Positions 24,601-36,600 of a DNA stretch of 64,000 nucleotides are shown one piece after another. How positions within the stretch are numbered: the first letter of the stretch is position 1; every line of letters starts with the position of its first letter. The position numbers and the translations under genes are program-made. Source of the DNA: Synanceia verrucosa. Its lineage: Eukaryota > Chordata > Actinopteri > Perciformes > Synanceiidae. The notes under the pieces were generated by a model. The model worked only from the letters and a program-made list of their open reading frames with translations, was not told the origin of the DNA and searched no databases. The stretch is from the NCBI GenBank assembly GCA_029721515.1, contig CM056563.1, positions 7,898,454 to 7,962,453 of the forward strand. The letters run 5' to 3'.

Positions 24601-27600
24601 ACCCACCGTGGTGTCCACTGATTTGTTATTTGCTGTCTGCCATTTTTGTTTAATTGTTAGAGTTTTGCCCTCTTTCCAGGGGAATTCCAGTCAGGCAATA
24701 GGAAGGCTGTTATATTAATAATTGCTCATCAGGCATGGGCTGCAAAGCACTGTCTATAGAAATAGTATTTGTTATTTGTTTGGTCTTGGTGGCATGACGT
24801 TTCTCTAGTGTATACATTGACATTCAGTGCTTCTTTCAATATTTTTTGTAACCTCCACAGTAACACAGTACTTTTTACTCCCCTATTTTTCCACTTTCAG
24901 AGTTTATATTCGTGTGCGCTGTCCACTCCTGCAAACCCTCTGAGATCGTTCTGTAACTTTCATCTATGCAGCTCCATGGTAGATATGGACAAATTAATTT
25001 CCTTTGGGGTATTCAATTCATCATCTGTATCCAAAACATATAAGAAAACAAAATACCTTCTCCACATTGCTCCTTATAGATAAATTGAATTGTTTTGCTG
25101 AATATCAGCTGTGTCTTTCACTATTGGACTGTAAATTAAATTAGCTTGAGCTCTGCACCAAGTTTGGCAGTTGTCATAAAGTAGCAGTGGTAGTTGTGTT
25201 GCAGTAAAAGTCAACAGCTACCCAGTTCAGATATAAATAGTATCACAGATATCACAGCAGCAGGGTCGCAGGCCTTATCCTTACCAGAGTTAATGGATAC
25301 ACACAAAATATATGGCAAACAGAAGATGAAGAAGAAATGTCATGGAGGTGTAAACATGCTGTCAAGTAGGTGTTTATTGAATCTCTGTTCTACAGTTTTT
25401 GCACTATGTTTAATTTTTACTCTGCTTGCTCACACTTTGACAGCCCACTCTGTAGCTGCATAACCAGCCTACTGTTTCATACACCCCCTCATCTGCTGCA
25501 CGTTGCACTGAACTGGCCAGAAATGAGCTGAACATTGACAAATAGTGCAGCCAGGGCTGCGCTGCATATAAGCAGCTCACGTGTACATATGTCCAGCTAC
25601 CCACGCAAACAGACACCCACCCACCCACACAGACACGCACTGCTGAAACTACTGAGCACAGTGAAGAGATTTATTCAAATCATTCCTCCAAAACAAAAAC
25701 AAAAACAGTCCCAACTCTCAAAGGTCACAGTTTGACACAAAGTCTGTTTAGCACCAAATGCTTTGCTTGCCTACACTTTGACAGCCCACTCAATTACTTT
25801 GTGTCCAGCAGCCTACTGTTTTCTACACCCAGATCATCTCCCACATGCTTCATGAGCTGGCCAGTGAATATTTGGTCAGACTATACTTTCTTCACCTATT
25901 AAAAACTTCATTGACGATACCGCAGATGGAATAGTTGGAGGGCCTTGTAAAGTCTTCCACCAGCTGGGTGTCTGAATAAATGCAGTACCACCGTCCTCCT
26001 GGGCTGTGGTTAGGAGCTGTTGTAACACACCAGACCCTTCAGGCTTTCTTCTGGCCCCACCCACGTACCTCCCAGAGTCTGATCAGTCACAGGTGTCCAG
26101 TGTAAAGACTCGTTCTGTACCAAATCCTAAAGGGTGTTCGTGTTTATGCATGCCTGACTGCCCTCCATCACATTTTATCTCATCTCCACAGAGTCGGTCG
26201 GACAGAGAGGTCAAAAGGGGGATGATGTTTGAAACTGCGCTCTGAGCCGTCCTTCAGGTCCAACTCAGCCCTGGACGGTGTATTGTCTGCCTCTGCAGAA
26301 AGCTCAATAGAGACTTTTCCACAAGGCTACTTTACAGTCGTTGAATGGCGGGTGGTTTTGACATTGTTAGCGCAACCTTGGCTTCCTGTGTCAGGGAGAG
26401 CCTTTGTTGAGCTGGTCCGCTCAAATAATTCCCACACATGCTCTGGGTTCAGTGAGGATGCTTTGGTGCTATTTATGTGCACACATACGCACAAGCACAG
26501 TCTCTTTATTTGTAGCTTTTGCTCGTTTGCAGCTCAAATCGCACTGACCCCAGATGTCCTCATTAGGCTGAGCTGTAGACTGTATTTGACAGGATCGCTT
26601 GGCTCTGATAACTGGTTTCTTTACAAGCTGTGTGCATGTACACAGGCTAGACACACACTCACTGTGTAACTCAATCCAATAGAACATTAAATAATATATT
26701 TGCAGAGCTGAGAATATTCAGTGATGGTGTCGGAAAGGCCAGTGTTTCACTCTGGCCATTCTCTGCCTTATTTTGTGTAACCTATTGTATTGTACTGCAA
26801 TATAATGCAGCAATGCACCTCTGACACAGATTTATGAAATTCAAAAGAAGCATTTATGTGTTTTCTAATAGATTGCTCTTCCTTTTATGCTTTTGCCTCG
26901 TGGAGAAATCTGCACATTTAACCAGATTTTCACCTGTATTTTATGTTTCCACCCAGCCTTAAGTTATGTTTCTCTCTCTGCAAGAAAGCTCAGCCACATA
27001 TACAGTAAACAAGATCACCTTACAGTGTTGTTGACAGTCTTCAGAAATTCTTCCCACTGAAGGAAAAGTAAAAAAAAAAGAAAGAAGAGCAGAAACTATC
27101 AGTAGAGCAGCTTCCTTCACAATAATTATGAACGGTACTGTATTAAACTAAGAATGAGGACACTATACTATAGCCTTTATAGTTCTTAGTTTGTTTCCCA
27201 GCCAACATATTCATCCTCGGTTACAACATGCTTTTTGAAAGTGTGTATTTTGTCATCACAGCTGCAGACAGAGACTGTCAGGGGGTAAAAGCTTCTATGA
27301 GGACAAATGCAATATGTGAATTCAGGTGTCTCATTGATCCATCAGGACCTCAGAACCCATTCAGCATCTCAATTTACCATCTCTCCTCACAAGACTGCAT
27401 CGATGTCAGCCTGTCCTGTCTCCTCTCTACCTCTCTCTGCTCCCAGGCTTTCACTCGCCCTGTGGATCCGCCCTCGCATTCAGCCATCACTTTTGAGCAT
27501 CCCCAAAAAAACTCTGTTGTGAGCGAGCTGCCAGGGGCCCATCAACCAAGTGAGAGCTGTTACAGTCAACGTTATTTCTCTGGCTTTTATTACATAGTTT

Positions 27601-30600
27601 GGGAAAGACTTAGTGGTTAAGAATGGACAGATGCCAACCTGTGAACCACCAATCAATGCAGGAGCCCATCAGGAGAGCCAACAAGCAGAGGTCCTCTCCT
27701 GCCTGTACTCTGACCTCAGATCTGTGTGGTTTATGCACTAGCCACTAGCAGGAAAGTGCATGCATGCATGCACTACACTGCAGGTCGACAATACTCCATG
27801 TAAACAACTAAAAAAAGATTGTGTGGTTGCTGAGACAATAATGTATGCTCAAGGATTTGGTTTGTGTTTTTTGCACAACATTATATTTATTTACTAGTAT
27901 TCAGTTAATTTTCATATATATTATGTAATGGAACAATGAGAAGGCTTAATGAGTCCAGTTTAATGGGTGTGAACTATTCTGTCATTAAGACAATTCGTGC
28001 TTTATCCTCTTGCATCCAGAGGTATACAGTTTGTCATATCTCACAGGTGCTATATTAATTAATTTGTTCCTAATGACTACATATAATTGTTTTTTAGTTT
28101 GTTTTAAAAGCAGTTAAAATAGATGTAAATCTTTATTGAGTTCATCTTTGCCTTGGGCCTTAATTTAAATCTGGGAGGAGGAGTCGTGTCTAGAAAGTCT
28201 AAGAAAGAGTTGTGAAACTCTCGAGATGGTTAGGTTCGGCACTGACCTTGAATAGTTAAGGTTAGGATATGTTGTAGTGCAGAGGGCGTAGACTTTATAG
28301 AAGAAGTTGACATAGTCATATGACATTGCCTGTTGGTTTTTGGACTATTTTGAATCCTTAAGTTTGCCATTTTGGTTGTCTACATCTTGTTTTTTTGCAA
28401 GTAGAAGCATCACAAGAGGTTGCAGCTAAGTACAACTTAATGCTGAAAAAAAAAAATATTTTTATGCAACCTAAAAGTTACAATTAATTTTTATGACGTG
28501 AAAACACCAAAGAAAGACACAGACTAACCGTCAGACCAGACCTCAATCATAAGGTAGCCTCACCCTAATTCATCCCCTGCTTTATGGACTATTTGATGCT
28601 AAACCTCTTATTAGGACCACAGTTTACTAAATCAACATCTGGCTGTATTGAAGGAGACTTGAGACTAGAGATTGAGACCATAAATACATGTTTACAATGT
28701 TTACTGAGGCAATAAGTAAGAGAATAGAGTAGTAGAGTCATTTTCTCGTAGACTAGAAACCAGAGGAGTCTCCCCCTGCTGGTCATAAGGTCATATCGAC
28801 GCAGTGGCTTCAGTTCTCTGATCTGTCACCTGGTTGGGGTACGCTGTCACATATATATACAACATGCACAGACAGGAAATCTTTTTCATTTTTACGCAAT
28901 GTACTAATTAATTGTAATTTTACTAAAGTATATTTTTTTTCAGATTAGATAACTAATAATGTTTTGCTGTGACAGTGGTTTAGTGGTAAATATGCTGGCA
29001 GGATGAGGCTTAAATACTCTGTGGCTCAAAGAAGAATAGTTCCAGCCAATAATGCCTTCTGATTGGCATCATATTCCTCCACATGACTGATCAACGGTGG
29101 GGGTAATGCAAGACTATTCACTTCAGCAGCCTGTATGTGACAGACGGCGCCAGACACAAGCGCAGTGCAGTGTGCAGTCTTTTTGTTTTTGGGTCTGCGT
29201 GGGTAACAGTCGTGTCTCGGAGGGAGTGTGTTATTGACAGCTGTCACCTTCTCCATGAGCTGGCGAAGTTGCCTGCTGCGTGGGTCGCGATTACACATGT
29301 TCTGGGCCGGCGCGACCACGGTACAGATACACTTCCCATCTGCGTCCTGTGCCGAGCTGTAGATCTGCCAGCCCTCCTCTGGGCTCGGGTACAGAGCCTG
29401 CAGAAACACACAGATATGCATATCTCAGACAAAGACAGTAAACTGGTTGCTGCTTGTGTCCGCCAAGCAGGCTTTTCAAAATGCATGATGGCAGACATTT
29501 TATTCTGTCAGCACGTATCACCAGAAATCTGAGATGTCTTCTAAAACATTTCCAAACTAATAAATGTTCCTAGCACTTGAAAGTGTGTAGAAAGTTTTTG
29601 AAGGAAAAACAACAACTCTGTTTAATACGTTCCATAACGTGATTAGTTGTGCCCATTCTGTCACCATATGTTAGCTGCAAAGTCATAATTTCTCCATGGT
29701 ATTCTCTTCCTCTCTTGTCAAAGGGAAAATTAATGCCAATTGATTCCTCCAACTGCTCACTTGCAGTCTAATTTTAGTGTTTAGTGTTAACCAGAGAGAT
29801 GCAGAGAGGCAGAAAGTGAAGCCAGAGGTTGACAGAGGTGGCGGCAGTAAAGACAGCAGAAGTGAGAGATGGAGGATAGAAAAGTTAGAGGAAGAACATG
29901 AGCAGAATGGACACAGATCAAGATAAGACAAGAACACTGGTGGCAAATACAAAGGGATAAAAACCTGACGGCATGACAGAGATGGAATGAGCTTAATGGA
30001 TAAAGACAAAGACGAATGAGAGGCAAATAGAGGTTTCAAAAGAAAAGAGGAAGCGGGAGGGTTCAGGCCAGGCTGTGTGAAAGCAGAGCATCTAATAAGT
30101 TTGGACACAGAGAGGAAATGGAGCTATTCGGGATCGATAATTCAGCCTGTAACTGGTGGAGGAGGGGCGATGCTGAGAGGATGGATGTCTCTCACTGACT
30201 AATCCAATCAAAAGTAGTGCTGCTGTGTGAGCCCATGAGCACATGTACACCCCGTTTACGCAAAGGCCGCAGTCCGCTCATTCATGCTGCACTGACACAC
30301 ACTTGGCATATAAAGTGAAATGTAATGAGAGAAGGAGCAGCCATTTTTAAGTGGTAAAATTAAAGACACCATCCGTCTAAATGGAAGGGGAAAAAAAGGG
30401 CTGGAAATAAAATCTTGTGGCTCGGCTCTGTGCCGCCGCTCTCTTGCTTTCCTCTGAGCAGTGCTGTGCTGCGCTCTCATCTTGTTGGGTCGGGGATCAG
30501 ATTAAAATGTCTTGGGGGACGGGGGGCTGTGTGATTGGAGTGTAAAGTAGCAACCGCCCTGCAAGCCAATGTGCTCACTGTCACATCTTGTCACTCCTGC

Positions 30601-33600
30601 CAGTCCCTCGACGCACCAACCCCCCTCTTTCCTCTTCTGCTCTTGCTGCCTTTCCCCTCCTCTTTCTCTTCTTCCTTCTCCTCCTCCTCCTCCTCCTCTT
30701 CCTCATTCTCTCAGAATGAGTGAATTTTAAATCTGTCTTAACCCCAAATGGGTTGTTGCCAACAAGCTACGGCTACATAAGCGACCTAAACATGCTCTAA
30801 TGTCAACCATGACAGTGACATTGTACATTATTCCACATTTCCACATTTAATTCAATTAAATAAGTAGTAATGCACTATTCACAGTTTCTATTCATACAAT
30901 ATTACATACATGCATTAGTCATATATTTCAATGTGATGGGATTACTCACAGTGGAACCTATTGGCTTTCTCTAAATCATTATTTCATTATTCTTAATATT
31001 GATGCATATTTGTGAGTCATTGTGCAGCCAGTTCCTGCACAGTTTTTTTATTTTTTCATCCGTCAGCACCTTTCTTTTCATTACTCTTTCCCTCTTTGAG
31101 GCAATCCAGCTTTCAGAAGGCTGCTAGATGGAGAGACGACGGAGGTCTGCAGAGGCCTGCCGAGGCCAGAGTTTGAGTTTAAAATGAGACAAAAGAGGCA
31201 GTCGCCACAGCAGAGGCCTCCTCCTATTTTTCTCAACCACATCTGACTGTCTATTTCGTTCTGCCATTGCCTGAGGGGGAGATTCTTTTCTCTCGGTCTG
31301 CTTCTCTGCCCACATCTCACTCACTGTCAGGACTTCTGATTTATTGCAGCATGAGCGTGAGTGCTCGTGTTGGTATTCCAGTGAGCATAAACAGTGTGTA
31401 TCTGAAAATAAATGTCTGCTGATGTACATGCAAGGACATGCGCACATGTGTGTTCTTGTACATGTACAGTATTTAGAGGATTGAATCCTTACAGATTTTA
31501 ATAATGCACATGCTTTTACATGCATTTAAAAACCCCAGACCATGCTCCTTTTTAGCTCCATGCTTGTATTTTGTTTTTCCTTCAACATGTTTACATGCAT
31601 TGATCTTCAAAAAATATTGTAGTGAATATGCCTTGATTTGCCCTTTGTCATCGTTTGAGTGCATTTTGACTCAATTTTTACTTCCTGTCATTCATGTACA
31701 CTGCAACCAGAAATACACTGGAACACATTTAAGATGTCTTGGTTTGAACCTATAACTTTGTGACATCACGAAGTTACAGAAATCCTTGCAGCTTTTTCCA
31801 AATGCTCAGTTTCTCAGTACAGGCTGTGTGTCTGTCCATGCACTGAGCATTCCATCCATCCATTATCTACCGCTTATCCTCACATAGGGTTTCGGGGGCT
31901 GGAGCCTATCCCAGCTGTTTTAGGGTGAAAGGTAGGGTACACCCAGTTCATCACAATTAACCTAATCCCCATGCATGTTTTTGGATGGTGGGAGGAAGCC
32001 AGAGTACCCAGAGAGAATCCACGCAGACACGGGGAGAACATGCAAACTCCACACAGAAAGGCCCCGGGTCGGGAATCGAACCCAGTACCTTCTTGTTGTG
32101 AAGCACCACCGTGCTGCAATGAGCAATTTGATACTCAAACCTGCTGTATAATATAAAAGACAGCATACTTTTTGCATTATTTACCTTCTGAATGGCAGCT
32201 ACTCTACTGATCTGTTTTTGTAGCGGGTTTGTTTGGAGATGGCAGCTGCTGAATGCCTGATTTCTGCGGGACTGTAGGAGAGCACATGGCTGCTGCGATA
32301 CTGTGGATGCGTGTCAGATAGTGGATCTTCTCATTACAGTTGAGAGCCTGCGGTGTTAACAGGTGGAGGTTAGCTCGCCTTGGAACAGCAGGATCGACTT
32401 ATGTTACCCACTCTGAGGGTTTGTGTGCAGCCTCCTGCATGCAATGAAACTGCCTCATATCCATACATGGGGAGGGGGCTGTCTGCCTACACTCCACATA
32501 TTTTGGTTCAGAAGGATTTTTGCGAATGGATGCAGAAGTAGGCATCAATATTTCATAACTGCTATCAACCCGAAACGGAGCCACAGTTGGTGTTGCGCAG
32601 ATTTTTTTAATTATATGTTACACAGTGGGCAGTAATAAGCGATAGATTCATGTGGTATTGGAGGCATGTGTCAGCTCCATTATCATAATATTCTGCTCAT
32701 TTTCCAACATGTTCAAACTCACGCTGTGCTCCTGGTGTGCGCTCTCACAGCATATCTTCTCCTCTCTTCATTAATGTTTCATAAATGCTGGGTTGAAATT
32801 AAGAGCTTATTTGAATCGGTTCCAATTTCATTACCACCCACCTATCCATTCTGCACTAACCTCTCCATTCTCAGCGCTGTGGCAGTTTTTGAGCGAGCAG
32901 GAGTGCAGAGGTAATTCTTGAATGCAAATGTGCTTTGTCCCTATATGCTTTGTGCCTCGGCCGCTGCAGGGAGAACCATACATCAGCGCTTGATCTCTCA
33001 GGGTGTGAGTAGTAAACGTGCATGTGTTTGAGAAACACTGCTAATTTATGTAAATATGTTGAAGTCTCCGCTCTGCAGCAGAGTGGGCTATTGACATTGG
33101 TTCATTTAACTTGGTGCTCCCACACCATGCAGCCTATCAGATATCTCATTAGTGAGGGAAAAACAGTAACTAGTGTTATACAGAGTAATATTTAGGCTAT
33201 GCTATGAGTGAAATAGATGAGTAATGTTTGCATACTGCAGGCAGGTCAGGCCTCACAGTGCTAACATTTGAATAGTGATAAGGTAACCCTTGTTATCTGT
33301 GGTGGCTAGCTGGGGGCGCTTCAGGTCTCTGGGATAATCCTCTCCTCCCAGACATGGATGGTGAATTCAGGAGAGAGGAGGTGCTCACTTCACTGTCCCA
33401 GAAATTCACCCATTAGATATGAGGGATGAAATGGAATATGTAAGTGCCAGATTTGAAGCTGTCACAGTCACGGCTGCCATGCAAAAGCCAATTAAGGAAG
33501 AAGACAGCTGCAATGAAAAACAACAGGAAACCACAGAGGGCGAGAGAGATGAAAAATCAATTGTGCTTGCTCCCGAAAGTGAAAATGACTCTTTAAAATT

Positions 33601-36600
33601 TCTGGCCAGCCCTCTTTTATGAGCCACCCCAGGCTTCCCTCCGTTCCCAGGACATCACAACTGATGACCCGGGCCTATGAAGTCCCATCATGCACTGCTG
33701 GCCTTCTTCCAACCACAAGCTCCCATCCTCCTGATAGAAAGCAGATTTGAAGTGGGAGTTACTGAAACACTGATGGGCTGCATAGGAAGAGTTGTGGTTT
33801 GAGAAAGGCTGAGGAGGGAGAGAGAGATGGATCTAATTTCCTCTAGCTGAGGAAACACTGCCCAGTTTCACTGCTGAATGACAATCCAGGTAAATGCCTG
33901 CTGATACTGAGGAAGAGGAGATGAGTTGAGAGGGTGTGGCCATTACTAAGCTAAAAAGCAGAAACCAAATGCGACTCCAATATAGAGTGCTGCAGGGATT
34001 TCTGGAGGCCAATCCAGAAGTTATGATATGGTTCCCTCAACAAAAATCCAGTGGGGTTTTCCCATTGTATTTTGGATCATTACAGAAAACTTGTTTACGT
34101 GTGTTTTACTTATTTTTTGTAGTTAAGCTCAACCATGATGTTTTCCCTCAACCTAACTCAGTGGTTTTCTTGCCTACTCCTAAATGAGTGTTTTAGTGCC
34201 TGAACCTTAGCCAGAAGGTTACGGAGTTTGATGTAGGTGTTTCGGCGGCTTGTCTTACCAGTTTTCAGGCTGCCACACGAGCCAGACGAGAGGGATTTCT
34301 GGACGCACGTTCAATAAACTTAAACTATTACTAACGATTATGAAATGAGGATACTGGTGCTTATAAAAGGCATAACATAAGGGTGCCAGCAGGGGGAGCA
34401 AGTCATCAAGAAAAATAGTGTTAACATAAATTGGCTTTATCAGTAGTGTGTAATAGTCAGGTCTCAGTGAGGCAGAACGTGACACTGACTCGGTTGTATG
34501 ATGATGTTCTGTAGTCATTTCACCACTTATCAGCAACCACTTTTTAAGAGCTTTACGCAGAGCATCTCTTCATCTTAATGAATAGACCTTATGTCAGGTA
34601 TCAAACGTTTAACAGTCCATTCATAATCCCAGTGACTCTGAGGGAAGGGGAAGTGCTAGAATGCTGTTTTAAGACTCATTCCTGCACCACTCTACTCCTC
34701 TTCTGCCTCCTGTACCTGCGGACTAAAGAGACCAGCTTCAGATCAGATAATGTGTTACTAACTGACCACTTTTTGCTCTTCCTCACAGCACTAAGAACCC
34801 TTTCGTTGTTAAAGATTTACAAAAGTACAGAGGGATTATCCAATTAGATATTGGAGCTGGTGGTATCACTGTCGAGAGTTGCAGCCGGATGGACTTCCTC
34901 TGGCGTATCATTAGACAGACCCTAGAGCTGGCTGCTGTGAAGCCACAGCTAAATGAGATCATAAATCTACAGCTCACTACTTTATGAGCATGACGGGAAG
35001 TCTATTATAACTTTCATAAGCAGCAGGCCGAAGCAGGAGCAGGTCCTGTGACATGAAAGCTGACCGCTACACTGCCAACTGAGCTCACCATCGCATGTGA
35101 GAAACGTCAGTGCCACAGAGAAGAGACATTAAGTTGGTGTGGAGAGAGAAAGACGCATTGTGAGAATTTAAGAGACATCAAGGTGAGATCTCAGACTTAG
35201 GGTAACAAATTAACAGGTGTGTGATGTTGTCTCCCTCTTATCTAATCCCACAGATTTCATTTTCCTCTCTCTCCCTCTGTCTCTAAATGCTTGTCTCCAG
35301 CAAAGTAGAAGCATCTGTCTCTGCTCTGTCCATACTGTGGCCAAACAATCAGAGCTCATTTCTCAAATTTGTCGGATATCGCTGTAATTCACTGCACACA
35401 TAAACATGCAAATATACACCCGCCAACTCTTCAAATGAACAATCACTCAATCCTCAATGCACCAGCCAGCTGCTGGCCTTTCATAATAAAACTCAATGAA
35501 GACTCTTAGTGAAGTCCCTGGTCTCTCCTGTACCCAAGGAAAACCGATTACCACAATCGGTGCAGCATGGTTGCCAGTCAATAATGTGACTCATAAACTC
35601 ATCATGGCCCTCTCCCTGCTGCCTCCTTCTTCCTCCCTGCTGCTTCACGCTCTCTCCCACTCCATCACTCCCGTGACTGCCATCCCTCCTGCACGGTCTC
35701 CTGCTCGCTTTCCATCTGCAACTCGCTCGTTCCAATCCAGCTCGCACTTGAATGACAGTGGGGATGGGCAGATGCGTCAAGCGTTGGGAGGTGGGAGTGT
35801 TGGTGGTGAAAACACTTACTGGTGTTCAGCACTTACGAGCTACAACTTTATTTTTTTTGGAGCGGGCTGCTCATGCCATGCCAGGTGCCCTGGAGTAAAG
35901 ATTTTGGCATCCGCTCTGCTGTTAGATGGTACTAGATGGCTCTATCACGGCTGGCGCTAAATAGAGGAGGCAGAGACGAGAGAGGCAGGGTAGATAGTGT
36001 GAGAAAACACTGTATAAACTGTTAGAACACAGTCAGTGGTTCAATATGGATTGCAGAAGCGTGTGAATTGTGAAATCATCAAATTGCTTGTGAAGGGCAA
36101 AGCAATGATTGAGGCATAAGTTCAGTTGGATTGAAATTACGCTCTGAACGGCAAATGAACCACGTCTAAAGCCTGATTATGAGTCTGGGATCAATACTAC
36201 TTTATACACAGGCTATCACACAATTAGATCATGAATCAAAACAATTTGAAATGATATTACCAGAATGGCTTTCACTGCAGTTTGCACATTGACTACATGT
36301 TGTGGCAGAGGACATCTGTCAGGGTCTGAACTCAAATAAAGTTTGGTTGATGAACATAAAAGCAAAGTGCTCAAATAAAATTCTGCAGCAGCGCTTAATC
36401 TTTAATCCATAGCCAAGAATCAATCTTTATAATGTGCTTTATTAGATCGCATGGTGTACGTGACGAAGTTTACAGACCCACATGCTGACAGACAGAGGCT
36501 GGTGACCCCAATCATATCGTGAGCCCTGGCTCTTTGTACTCTGCCATTTGTTGTTCCAGGCTCTCTTTTGATGGCGGAATATTTTCTCTCCCCTTCTGCC

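Larger units (their letters stand above)
23247..29247 (-). other. olfm2 intron 2
   Basis: About 6.0 kb, split into 2191 and 3777 nt if the microexon at 27024-27056 is real. It also holds an interspersed repeat (23508-23700), a local direct duplication (25424-25868) and a dispersed repeat copy (28530-28790). No other exon is recognised. Confidence 0.7.

Noticed and set aside
35045..35090. A tRNA-like A box on the minus strand (GAGCTCAGTTGGCAGTG)
   Set aside because: No B box or SINE body follows, so it cannot be told from chance or a very old fragment.
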